Of a stretch of 53,782 nt of DNA, positions 41,813 through 49,676 are shown piece by piece; position 1 is the stretch's first letter; each line of letters opens with the position of its first letter. The translations under genes were made by a program, and so were the position numbers. The DNA is from Candidatus Bathyarchaeota archaeon (lineage in GTDB: Archaea > Thermoproteota > Bathyarchaeia > Bathyarchaeales > Bathyarchaeaceae): positions 1 through 53,782 of the forward strand of contig JAPUUO010000002.1 of the NCBI GenBank assembly GCA_026967815.1, in the 5' to 3' direction. The notes below the pieces were generated by a model. It was not told the DNA's origin and searched no databases. It saw only the letters and a program-made list of their open reading frames with translations.

Positions 41813-41832
41813 GCAGATAGAAAGCTTTCTGC
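41813..41832 (-). terminator. Hairpin after the hypothetical gene at 41856-42311
   Basis: Inverted repeat GCAGA...TCTGC encloses AAAGCTTT, about 24 bases downstream of the stop of the minus-strand gene ending at 41856. It could act as a transcript end; no strong T-run follows on the minus strand. Confidence 0.3.
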
Positions 41833-41855
41833 TTTAAAACATGTAAAGGTTAAGC

Positions 41856-42311
41856 TTACGTTTTCTCCATGGGCTTTGCTATTTGGGCATAATATTCTTG
41901 AGCAATCTTTAGAGCCTTTTCTGCGTTTGTCTTTTTGGAGTAATATGCGAAGACTTTTTTGTATTCTACATTTGACTCTAGTTCTGAACATTTTGTGAAG
42001 AGCTTCTGGACTTGCGCCAGTTTTCCTTCGTATAGAGCTAGTTCTCCAGCTGCTTGATAATTGATTCGCGCCCTTAGAAATTCTTTCTGTTTCTCAAAAT
42101 CCTGGGCTTTTCCAATGAAAGAGTCTATTCCTTCTTCATACAGCTTTGAAGGATCGATAAGTATTGTATGGGTTAATGTAGACAGAAGCTCAGCGTCACC
42201 TCCGCATAGCTCTTCTAGCAAAGACCTCTCACTAGATTTGGGTGTCTTTCCTTTCTTCTCTTCCTTTTTCTCGACTTTCTTCTTTTTCCCGAAAATTCCC
42301 AGAGGTGTCAT
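41856..42311 (-). CDS. Helical hypothetical protein with Lys-rich N-terminus
   Basis: The 151-residue protein begins MTPLGIFGKKKKVEKKEEKKGK, followed by about five helices predicted from heptad-like patterns (GDAELLSTLTHTILIDPSKLYEEGIDSFIGKAQDFEKQKEFLRARINYQAAGELALYE, in outline). The second half looks like a TPR/solenoid-type pair (ARINYQAAGELALYEGKLAQVQKLFTKCSELE). I recognise no family. It stands alone on the minus strand, divergent from the Lsm gene. Confidence 0.65.
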   Translation of the reverse strand: MTPLGIFGKKKKVEKKEEKKGKTPKSSERSLLEELCGGDAELLSTLTHTILIDPSKLYEEGIDSFIGKAQDFEKQKEFLRARINYQAAGELALYEGKLAQVQKLFTKCSELESNVEYKKVFAYYSKKTNAEKALKIAQEYYAQIAKPMEKT

Positions 42312-42427
42312 GTGCGCTTATTAATGGGGCAGAAATAAAAGCGTTTCTACTCAGCCCGTGATTACACAACAACAAATGAAAAACCATTTTAACAACGCCG
42401 ACAAATAAATGCCAAGGTGAAAGAAGG

Positions 42428-42850
42428 TTGTCGGTGGCTCAGAGAAAGTTCTTCGGAGAAATTGGAACTTTGCTTGATAAGCTAGTTATGGTTGTAACTA
42501 TGAATGGAAAGTCTTATACAGGAAACCTTGTTGGCATAAACCCAGACACGTTAAGTCTCTGCTTGGCTGAAGCTAAAGATGAAAAGGGACATGTTATAAA
42601 TAGAGTGGTCTTGAACGGCAGCGTAGTTTCTCAAATCCTTGCCATAGAAAAGCCCTTTGACCTCAAAGCCCTGTCTGAACGACTGGGAAAAGTCTTCCCA
42701 ACAATGGTTAGGATATACGAGGACAAGGGCTTCATCTGGGTTATGGACAAGATTAAGGTTACAGAGAAAGGTGTAGTGGAGGGCACAGGACCCGCCGCAG
42801 AAAGGGTTCAAAAAGTTTATGCCCAGTTTATCAGCGAAATGAAAGGCTAA
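42428..42850 (+). CDS. Sm-like protein with C-terminal extension (SmAP3-like)
   Basis: The 140-residue protein has an Lsm core: KLVMVVTMNGKSYTGNLVGINPDTLSLCLAEA (Sm1) and NRVVLNGSVVSQILAIE (Sm2), about residues 18-75, followed by a 65-residue C-terminal domain (LKALSERLGKVFPTMVRIYEDKGFIWVMDKIKVTEKGVVEGTGPAAERV, in outline). This layout matches the archaeal SmAP3 type rather than the short Sm1/Sm2 type. RNA-binding is the expected role. TTG start at 42428. It ends 4 bp inside the convergent PAC2 gene. Confidence 0.85.
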   Translation: MSVAQRKFFGEIGTLLDKLVMVVTMNGKSYTGNLVGINPDTLSLCLAEAKDEKGHVINRVVLNGSVVSQILAIEKPFDLKALSERLGKVFPTMVRIYEDKGFIWVMDKIKVTEKGVVEGTGPAAERVQKVYAQFISEMKG

Positions 42851-43602
42851 ATGTGCCAGCGAAACCGCGAGTTCTCTTTTCTTTCTTCTTCTCTTGGTTG
42901 AGCACTTAGACCAAACGATTCAAGAATTTTCCGAGTCGTCTCCACAGCTAAGTTTAGTCGAGTTAAGTCTATCTCTAGATGCAACATTTTACTAATCGCC
43001 CTTAAGACTTCTCGAGCTGCAGAGGCATCCGGATAATAGCCAGGAGTTTCAGCGAGGAGACAATAGCCTTTCATGCCTCGAAGTTTGCTTAATCCAACGA
43101 GAAGCCCAGCTACACCGAAAATTTGTCCTTCAATTATTTTCGCGCCCAAATTAGATGCATCTTTCAATGCTTCGAGATCTGATGCTGCACAATAAACCGT
43201 CGGGGGGGTGCCAACCTTTTCTTCTCTTCTTAAACCGCCTAATGTTACAATGTAGCGACATCCCAATTTGTCGGCAATGTCTAATACTCGACCGCACAGT
43301 TCGTATTGCCCAACTGTGGTCAAGGCTTGAGTGTTGCCATAAAGGATGATAAGGTCGCGTTCTCCATCCTGCGTTTTATGATAATAGAGCTCGTTTGTTG
43401 GAAACCGTGCATTGCCGTTTTCAGCTGTAATTGCGAAGTCTTGGAATGAAGAAGAGCGAATTTCTGCGAAACGTTTGGCTTTTAACTCTTGTATTATGTG
43501 TAATGCGGCGATGTTGGCGACAAACCCGATGCCTGGCAGACCCTCAATTAGAACTGGGTTAGTTAAGGCAGGTTTTTCATATGTTTTGATGATGCATGTC
43601 AT
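42847..43602 (-). CDS. PAC2-family protein, copy 3
   Basis: The 251-residue protein has NPVLIEGLPGIGFVANIAALHI (about 15-36), YIVTLGGLRREEKVG and IFGVAGLLVGLSKLRGMKGYCLLAETPGYYPD. The pattern is closest to copy 1 (6507-7280), with which it shares the order EGLPG, TLGG, GVAGLL and ETPGY. ATG start at 43602. It is monocistronic by spacing and has a TATA-like element (43644-43653) about 42-51 bases upstream. Confidence 0.88.
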   Translation of the reverse strand: MTCIIKTYEKPALTNPVLIEGLPGIGFVANIAALHIIQELKAKRFAEIRSSSFQDFAITAENGNARFPTNELYYHKTQDGERDLIILYGNTQALTTVGQYELCGRVLDIADKLGCRYIVTLGGLRREEKVGTPPTVYCAASDLEALKDASNLGAKIIEGQIFGVAGLLVGLSKLRGMKGYCLLAETPGYYPDASAAREVLRAISKMLHLEIDLTRLNLAVETTRKILESFGLSAQPREEERKENSRFRWHI

Positions 43603-43680
43603 GGTAGAGGTTCCTCTAGGCTGGCATATTAGGGAACGACTGTCCTTATAAGCATCGTCAAGGACCCTCAGACAGTGTGT

Positions 43681-43705
43681 AGAGGCACCTCTCAGTTAGA
43701 CTAAC
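43681..43705. repeat. Two adjacent short palindromes upstream of PAC2 copy 3
   Basis: AGAGG-CA-CCTCT (43681-43692) and GTTAG-A-CTAAC (43695-43705) stand two bases apart in the gap between the PAC2 and double-SIS genes. Arms are 5 bp each with spacers too short for RNA loops, so DNA-binding sites are more plausible than hairpins. Confidence 0.35.
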
Positions 43706-43798
43706 AGCAGTTGAAGGCTCATTCAAGAGTGGCACATACACGCCTTTAAAGAAATCCGAACGTAAAACAAGATGAGAGAATTTTCGATTTCAGCAGTT

Positions 43799-44953
43799 CT
43801 ATTGTGTAACAGAGTGATACCAACTGATTATGTATTCTGGCAGTTTCAGGCCCCTTTCACTCAATCTTTCAGCTAATTTAACTGGCAAAGGACTCAAAAC
43901 GTAGGCTGCTCTCATATAAAACCTTCTAGGCTGGCCTATCTTGACTGTTTCTTTTAAGGTTATTTGGAAATCTGACTTTTCGGCTAAAGTTGACTTTTTT
44001 GTTCCTGTGATTGACAAGACAAGACCATTCAGCTTTTTGAAGACGTCACACCAGACGATAACAGGTTTAGTTTCGCCAGAAAATGACACCAAGATCTCGA
44101 GGTCCCCAGCTCTTGGATGTGGGGTGTTCACGCCTCTGGCTGTATAGACGTTGTCTCCCATGAACCCTTTGATGTGGAAAAGCCTTATCGCAGTCATCTT
44201 GGCGATTTCATTTCCTGTCCCCCTACCGCCCAGAAACACGTTGGTTCGCTTTTCCAATATATCAACGAGATGCGTGTATGTTTCGGACTCTAAATTCGAG
44301 TCGATTATGGACCCCAGCTTGGAGAATTCTTCCTCGCAGAGTTTAAACACTCCGTCTACCTGTAGATTTCGAAAGATTGCTTCGGTCATCATGCACAGAA
44401 GGAGCAGGCTTCCAAGCTCAAACACGTCGCCCATGATACCTATCTCGCTGTATTCAAAGGAGGGCTTCGATCTTCCTCGCCCTCTCAACCCAACTACGTT
44501 CCCATGCTCTTGAACTATACGGGCAAGCGGAGAGTTTATATTCGAGGTTACAAGACCCATAGAAAACTTTGATGTTTTTTTGTCCTCAATGTATCTTGCC
44601 AAATCTTGCGCCATTGCCTTCGGATCATCAGAGAGGCCACTACCAGAGTTTATCAAGAGCAGAATCTTTTTATATCGTCTTTCAAGTTCGGCCGCTGCAT
44701 CGTACATGCTTTTCCCAGGAAAGCCAGGGTCGTCCGGAGTCAATACAACTTTGTTTCTCCAGCCTGTCTGGCTCATTGCGATTTGGCTCATCGCAGCGTT
44801 CAAAGAGTACAGTGACCTGCCCGATCCGCTGCAGACGACGCAGTTGGCTGATTTCAGGTCTTCATACAGAGGCAGCAGCTTTCTTCTTTTTATGTTGAGA
44901 AGGTTGTCTCTGATCCGGTTAACGTACCCTACACGGCTGATCTTGCTTCTAAT
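43799..44953 (-). CDS. Double-SIS-domain protein with probable non-canonical ATT start
   Basis: The sugar-phosphate-binding SIS fold occurs twice: ANCVVCSGSGRSLYSLNAAMSQIA (first, residues about 34-58 from the ATT start) and VFLGGRGTGNEIAKMTAIRLFHIKG (second). ATG/GTG/TTG starts give at most TTG 44803 (334 residues), which cuts off the conserved first SIS strand. The open frame upstream runs to a stop at 44966 and no standard start occurs in it; the strong ribosome-binding site GAGGTGA (around 44961-44967) precedes ATT 44951-44953 by 7 bases, giving 384 residues. Double-SIS proteins include isomerase-type and regulatory members; substrate unknown. It is divergent from tgtA. Confidence 0.8.
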   Translation of the reverse strand: MRSKISRVGYVNRIRDNLLNIKRRKLLPLYEDLKSANCVVCSGSGRSLYSLNAAMSQIAMSQTGWRNKVVLTPDDPGFPGKSMYDAAAELERRYKKILLLINSGSGLSDDPKAMAQDLARYIEDKKTSKFSMGLVTSNINSPLARIVQEHGNVVGLRGRGRSKPSFEYSEIGIMGDVFELGSLLLLCMMTEAIFRNLQVDGVFKLCEEEFSKLGSIIDSNLESETYTHLVDILEKRTNVFLGGRGTGNEIAKMTAIRLFHIKGFMGDNVYTARGVNTPHPRAGDLEILVSFSGETKPVIVWCDVFKKLNGLVLSITGTKKSTLAEKSDFQITLKETVKIGQPRRFYMRAAYVLSPLPVKLAERLSERGLKLPEYIISWYHSVTQ

Positions 44954-45023
44954 CTCACTTTCACCTCATTCAAGAAATTCTTCCAGCAAATTAGATTCTA
45001 GACTATAACGAAATATCAACTAT

Positions 45024-45037
45024 TAGGTATTTACCTA
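45024..45037. promoter_or_regulatory. Palindrome TAGGTA-TT-TACCTA in the SIS/tgtA divergent gap
   Basis: A perfect 6-bp inverted repeat with a 2-bp centre in the 150-bp divergent region between the double-SIS gene and tgtA. It is 67 bases upstream of the tgtA start. Could be an operator for either gene; no regulator is known. Confidence 0.35.
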
Positions 45038-45103
45038 TTTTTGCGGTCTGCACATTAAAGACATAAGTGGAATATTAGAGTATGTCATGAGGGATACAAC
45101 TTT

Positions 45104-46732
45104 ATGTCCTTTGAAATCAGAGACAGAGATCTTCTCGCCAGACTCGGCAAAATAAAAACTAAAAGCGGAATATTGGAGACACCATCGTTATTGCCAGTAA
45201 TTAATCCAGCGGTCCAGCCGATTCCACCCAAGAAAATGAGTGAACTGCTTAACTGTAAGGCACTCATAACTAACGCTTACATCATAAAGAAGCACTTTGA
45301 GAACAAAGCCATTCATAAGGGCATCCATGATCTGCTGGATTTTGACGGAGTTTTAATGACAGACTCTGGAGCATACCAGATTCTGGTATATGGAGACATT
45401 AAAACCAGCCCAGAAGAAATCGTGAGGTATCAAGAGGAGATTAACACAGATATTGCCACGATATTGGATGTGCCAACTGGATGGGAAGTTTCAAGAGAAT
45501 ATGCTAAACAAACTGTTAAGAAGACCTTAAAAAGAGCTAAGGAATTGTCAAAGATGAAGACTCGAGATGACATTGTTTGGGTTGGACCAGTTCAAGGCGG
45601 AAACTATCTTGACTTGGTGGCAAAATCAGCTAAGGAAATGGGAAAGTTGCCATTTGAAATTCATGCTCTTGGAAGCCCAACGCCAGTTTTGGAGCAATAC
45701 CTCTTCGGCACACTTGTTGATATGATTTTTACGGCAAAGATGAATTTGCCCCTTGACCGTCCGCTTCATCTTTTTGGAGCTGGACATCCCTTCATGTTTG
45801 CGCTAGCTGTGGCCTTAGGCTGTGATCTCTTCGATTCAGCTGCTTATGCAATCTACGCTCGAAAAGACCGTTATATGACGGAATACGGAACTGCAAACTT
45901 GGGAAAACTCGCATATTTTCCGTGTTCTTGCCCCGTATGCTCTGGCAATGACCCGAAGAAACTGAGGGAAACGCCGAAAGGCGAAAGAGAGAAACTGCTT
46001 GCTCAGCATAACCTCAATGTTTGCTTCTCTGAAATAAGGCGGATACGACAAGCTGTCGTCGAGGGTAGACTTTGGGAATATCTAGAAACGAGGGCATATG
46101 GGCATCCTTCTCTACTTCAAGCTTTGAAGAGACTAAGGAAATATGAGGACTACCTCGAGAGAAGCAGTCCAGTAACTAAGAGGAGGGGACTTTTCTTTTT
46201 CAGTTCAGCTGGATTAACTCGTCCTGAAATTGTTCGCCATAGAAAAAGGCTTTCGGAAAGCTATTTGCCGCCTAGAGGGGCAAAGATTCTAGTTTTGCTG
46301 CCTCAAACTAGGACCAAGCCGTTTCACAAGTCGGAGGAGCAAAGAAGGCTAGACAAGGCGATTCAACATAAGATAGGGACGAGAGCACGCAGAATTCACA
46401 TCTGCACCTATGCTGCACCTTTTGGAGTGGTGCCTGTCGAAATCGACGAAATATATCCGCTTTCTCAATATGAAAGCACCGATTCCTTCGATGCTGAAAC
46501 AATTGACTACGTTGCAGAACAAGTTGAGAATTACATAATGAAAACAAACTACGATAGAGTCATACTGCTACAAAGATCAGAAACATGGAAGGGAAAAATA
46601 GCAGCTGTATGTAAAAGAGCTTGCACGAAAAGAAGTCTGCCCCTAACCACGTTCAAGATGAGACGCCTATGGAGTGAGAATGAATTAGACGAAATCTTGG
46701 CAGTAATACAGGAAGCTGTTTGTGTAAAATGA
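45104..46732 (+). CDS. tgtA: Archaeosine tRNA-guanine transglycosylase
   Basis: ArcTGT exchanges guanine 15 in archaeal tRNA D-loops for preQ0, the first step to archaeosine. The 542-residue protein has the catalytic N-terminal TIM barrel with LMTDSGAYQIL (catalytic Asp), ILDVPTGW, VGPVQGGNYLDL, HLFGAGHPFMF and the zinc site CSCPVCSG...H. The second half is the C1/C2-type region (ARRIHICTYAAPFGVVPVEIDE). No PUA domain is evident at the C-terminus, where long-form ArcTGTs have one. Start ATG 45104. The PHP gene overlaps its stop by ATGA. Confidence 0.93.
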   Translation: MSFEIRDRDLLARLGKIKTKSGILETPSLLPVINPAVQPIPPKKMSELLNCKALITNAYIIKKHFENKAIHKGIHDLLDFDGVLMTDSGAYQILVYGDIKTSPEEIVRYQEEINTDIATILDVPTGWEVSREYAKQTVKKTLKRAKELSKMKTRDDIVWVGPVQGGNYLDLVAKSAKEMGKLPFEIHALGSPTPVLEQYLFGTLVDMIFTAKMNLPLDRPLHLFGAGHPFMFALAVALGCDLFDSAAYAIYARKDRYMTEYGTANLGKLAYFPCSCPVCSGNDPKKLRETPKGEREKLLAQHNLNVCFSEIRRIRQAVVEGRLWEYLETRAYGHPSLLQALKRLRKYEDYLERSSPVTKRRGLFFFSSAGLTRPEIVRHRKRLSESYLPPRGAKILVLLPQTRTKPFHKSEEQRRLDKAIQHKIGTRARRIHICTYAAPFGVVPVEIDEIYPLSQYESTDSFDAETIDYVAEQVENYIMKTNYDRVILLQRSETWKGKIAAVCKRACTKRSLPLTTFKMRRLWSENELDEILAVIQEAVCVK

Positions 46733-47331
46733 TGACAAGGGTAGATCCTCACTTACACACGAGATTTTCAGGAGACTCGATGATCAGTCCCAAGTTTATT
46801 GTTGAGAAACTTCATGCTCACTCTTTCATTAAAGCTGTGGCCATAACCGATCACAACACTATGCAAGGCTACGCTGAAGTGCGCAGGCTCGCCGCTTCTT
46901 ATCGAGATTTAACAATCATTCCCGGAGTAGAAATGTCAACCCGTTCTGGAGACTTCATCTTACTGGGCGTTGAAGAAGAACCCTCATACACTTCTACAGT
47001 ATGGGAAGCAGCTGACTTTGCCAAAGCACGAGGAGGAGTCATCGTTATACCGCATCCATACCGCATAGGTGGGATAGGTGACCTAGCAGAGAAGATACCT
47101 GCCGATGCAATAGAAGTCATAAATCCTACAGCAACCAAAAGAGAGAATAAGATGGCACAAGAATTAGCCAAAATGAAAAATCTGCCAGGCATTGCTGGGA
47201 GCGACGCCCATGTACCATTGCAGATGTGGACCGCATATACAGAGGTGAGCGCAGACTTGGATATCGATGAGATTCTAAAAGCTATCAGAAAGGGATGGGT
47301 GAAGCCAGTCTTGGCAGATGCCATGATTTAA
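46729..47331 (+). CDS. PHP-domain metal-dependent phosphoesterase
   Basis: The 200-residue protein has the PHP motifs: VDPHLHTRFSGDS (motif I), AITDHNTMQGY (II), IIPGVEMST (III), VIPHPYRIGG and GSDAHVPLQM (IV). All metal-binding His/Asp residues of the family are present, so it is probably active on a phosphoester. ATG 46729 overlaps the TGA of tgtA; ATG 46732 follows at once. Substrate is unknown. Confidence 0.88.
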   Translation: MMTRVDPHLHTRFSGDSMISPKFIVEKLHAHSFIKAVAITDHNTMQGYAEVRRLAASYRDLTIIPGVEMSTRSGDFILLGVEEEPSYTSTVWEAADFAKARGGVIVIPHPYRIGGIGDLAEKIPADAIEVINPTATKRENKMAQELAKMKNLPGIAGSDAHVPLQMWTAYTEVSADLDIDEILKAIRKGWVKPVLADAMI

Positions 47332-47404
47332 ATGTTTGATTACCTAATCTTTGAGGGAAAAACTGGAAGTTCACGAGTATTTGTGGATGGTGTAAACTAT
47401 TTCG

Positions 47405-48661
47405 TTGAAAATTCGGTTTCTCGGCGGCACAAGAGAAGTTGGAAGATCGGCTCTTCTTGCCATGAGTGAAAACACTAAGATTTTGCTTGATTATGGTGTC
47501 ATGTTTGATCATCAGCCTGGATTTCCAATGCATGTTCAACCCAAGGTTGTTGATGCTGTTGTTATGACACATAGTCATCTTGATCATTCTGGAGCTATTC
47601 CTGTTTTTCACATACATGAGAAGATACCAGTATTTGGGACGAAGCTTTCATTCGATTTGGTTCAGCTTTTGATTTCGGACTTTATTCACCTGTCAGGTTA
47701 TTATCTTCCTTTCGAATATATTGAGCTACAAACAATGCTACGTAGTTGTGTGCACCTTGATTACAGAGAGCAGAAAGCTGTTGGGGATGTTCAGATTCAA
47801 CTTTTAGACGCTGGTCACCTGCCTGGAAGTGCCCAAATACTGGTAGAGGCCGAGGGAAAAAGGCTGCTTTACACAAGTGACTACAATCTAACCGAAACCC
47901 GTCTTCTTCATGGAGCAGACAAGGAATATGGTGAACTTGATGCATTAATCATAGAAAGCACCTATGCAGATGAAGTTCATCCAGATAGGAATGCTTCAGA
48001 AAAGGAGTTTGTAGAAAACCTGAGAGAAGTTGTAGAGAATGGCGGAACAGTTCTTGTTCCAGCTTTTGGCGTTGGACGTTCCCAAGAAATAGTATGTATA
48101 CTTGCAGCCCACCATTTCGACCACTTAGTCACCATCGATGGAATGACCCGAAAGACCAATCGCATTCTGATGGACCACACATCCTTTCTGCGAGATCCCC
48201 GTTTGTTTATGGACGCGGTTCACTCTGCCACTTGGGTGGAAGGCTGGCGTGACAGAAGAAAAGCTCCAAAAAAGCCAGGCGTTATCGTATCGCCAGCCGG
48301 AATGCTAAAGGGGGGTCCAGCAGCTTTTTATGTGCAAAAGCTTGGAAAGAAGAGCCGAAACGCCATATTTCTCGTAAGCTATCAGATTCCAGGAACTCCT
48401 GGACGAGAATTGATGGAGAAGGGGCGATGTGTCATTGACGGAAAGATGCAAAAGGTAAAAGCCAAAGTTGAAAGATTCGATTTTTCGTCCCATTGTGGAG
48501 CCAGCGAACTTCAAGAGACGGTGAAGAGGCTAGAGGGGAATCCTAAAGTGTACGTAGTGCACGGTGCAGAAGGGAATTGCACGCGATTTGCCAAGTGGGT
48601 AAAGAAAGAGGTGGGATTTGAAGCATCAGCACCAAGATCTGGAGATACTTTCACAATTTAA
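47405..48661 (+). CDS. Beta-CASP metallo-beta-lactamase ribonuclease (aCPSF2-like)
   Basis: The 418-residue protein has the MBL zinc motif THSHLDHSG (His56, His58, Asp60, His61), LDAGHLPGSAQI, YTSDYNLTETRLLHG, and the beta-CASP part with PAFGVGRSQEI, VIVSPAGMLKGGPA and late SSHCGASELQE (His of motif C). No N-terminal KH domains are present, so it is the short KH-less type called aCPSF2, a probable RNA nuclease of termination/decay. TTG start at 47405. It follows the PHP gene after 73 bp. Confidence 0.9.
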   Translation: MKIRFLGGTREVGRSALLAMSENTKILLDYGVMFDHQPGFPMHVQPKVVDAVVMTHSHLDHSGAIPVFHIHEKIPVFGTKLSFDLVQLLISDFIHLSGYYLPFEYIELQTMLRSCVHLDYREQKAVGDVQIQLLDAGHLPGSAQILVEAEGKRLLYTSDYNLTETRLLHGADKEYGELDALIIESTYADEVHPDRNASEKEFVENLREVVENGGTVLVPAFGVGRSQEIVCILAAHHFDHLVTIDGMTRKTNRILMDHTSFLRDPRLFMDAVHSATWVEGWRDRRKAPKKPGVIVSPAGMLKGGPAAFYVQKLGKKSRNAIFLVSYQIPGTPGRELMEKGRCVIDGKMQKVKAKVERFDFSSHCGASELQETVKRLEGNPKVYVVHGAEGNCTRFAKWVKKEVGFEASAPRSGDTFTI

Positions 48662-48671
48662 GGGCTCCATC

Positions 48672-49214
48672 ATGCGGATAGCCATTTTGCGGATTGGAAC
48701 AATAGATGAGAGTATCCAAAAGAAGATTCTGATCGGGTTAAAGGAAATCTATCCAGAGAATGAGTGCTTCATTCTCGACAAGATTATGCCGATTCCCACA
48801 GACGCATACAATCAGGCACGAGAGCAATTCCATTCGACTCATATCTTGGGAAAAATCGGCAATTATGTTAGGCAAACTCAAGTCGACTGCGTATTAGGGG
48901 TGACGTCAGTTGACCTTTATGTGTCCAATCTTAGCTTTGTCTTCGGAGAAGCCACGTGCCCAGGAAAAATTGCCATCATCTCGTTGTTTCGCCTTCGACC
49001 AGAATTTTGTGGACAGCCAGCCAACCGCGAAGTTTTGGTTGAGCGTTGTGTCAAAGAGGCCGTGCATGAGATTGGTCACACGTTAGGTTTGAAGCATTGC
49101 CAAAATCCTATTTGCGTCATGTTCTTCTCTAACTCTATCCTCGATACCGACAGGAAAAGGCGAACTTTTTGCGAAAAATGCCATTCAAAAGTTGTAAAGC
49201 TCTTACGACGCTAA
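48672..49214 (+). CDS. amzA: Archaemetzincin-family zinc protease
   Basis: The 180-residue protein contains the metzincin-like motif VHEIGHTLGLKHC: His132, Glu133, His136, His142, followed by CVMFFSNSILDTDRK and two Cys pairs (CQNPIC, CEKCH) that form the structural zinc site of archaemetzincins. MRIAILRIG is the usual start; the in-frame ATG at 48618 would overlap the nuclease gene. The physiological substrate of archaeal AmzA is not known. Confidence 0.92.
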   Translation: MRIAILRIGTIDESIQKKILIGLKEIYPENECFILDKIMPIPTDAYNQAREQFHSTHILGKIGNYVRQTQVDCVLGVTSVDLYVSNLSFVFGEATCPGKIAIISLFRLRPEFCGQPANREVLVERCVKEAVHEIGHTLGLKHCQNPICVMFFSNSILDTDRKRRTFCEKCHSKVVKLLRR

Positions 49215-49405
49215 ACTTCCCGTATCTCGCATCCCAGTTTCTTGATAATTTCCTCGGCTTGTGATGGCTTCACTTTCAAAGTGTAGAGTTGCTTGGATGT
49301 TCGAAGTTTAAGTTTCACGATATCCTCCAATCTTTTAATGGCGCAGTAGTCAGCACGCTCGGCAATTTCCAAGAATTTTTCTGTGGCAAAGATTTCTGTG
49401 GGCAT
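49211..49405 (-). CDS. rpl38e: Ribosomal protein eL38 (L38e)
   Basis: The 64-residue protein reads MPTEIFATEKFLEIAERADYC at the N-terminus and contains VKLKLRTSKQLYTLKV, the conserved block of eukaryotic and TACK archaeal eL38 (SRKTAKIKRNKDTVKFKVRCSKYLYTLVV in animals). Length matches archaeal eL38. It overlaps the end of amzA by 4 bp, convergently. eL38 is restricted to part of the archaea, so it supports a TACK-type assignment. Confidence 0.85.
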   Translation of the reverse strand: MPTEIFATEKFLEIAERADYCAIKRLEDIVKLKLRTSKQLYTLKVKPSQAEEIIKKLGCEIREV

Positions 49406-49676
49406 AAGGTTTCAGCCTCGTTTAGAATGACACTGCAGATTACTCTGTTTTATCTGTTTTGGTTAAGGCTAAATCATAAGTGCCGCTTTTGGATTTTTCA
49501 GACGAGACGGTCTCAATGGTTAAACAATCCTACTGACGTTGATAATGGAGGAAAGGTTATTCCAACATGTTTGGAGTGGATAATAACTATGATTCTGAAT
49601 ACCGATTTTGATTTCATAACTCTTTTTTGCTTCAAGGAAGCTTATGAAACAGCAAGTAGGGTAGATAGTGACTAGA

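Noticed and set aside
41813..41832. tRNA- or sRNA-like structure at the hairpin after the hypothetical gene.
   Set aside because: The hairpin is short and stands alone; no cloverleaf or C/D boxes are visible, so it is listed only as a weak terminator.
49428..49675. 82-codon plus-strand frame in the gap between rpl38e and the GOLD gene.
   Set aside because: No ribosome-binding site, no recognisable domain, and an irregular composition with many Trp, Phe and Cys residues; looks like chance reading of a spacer.
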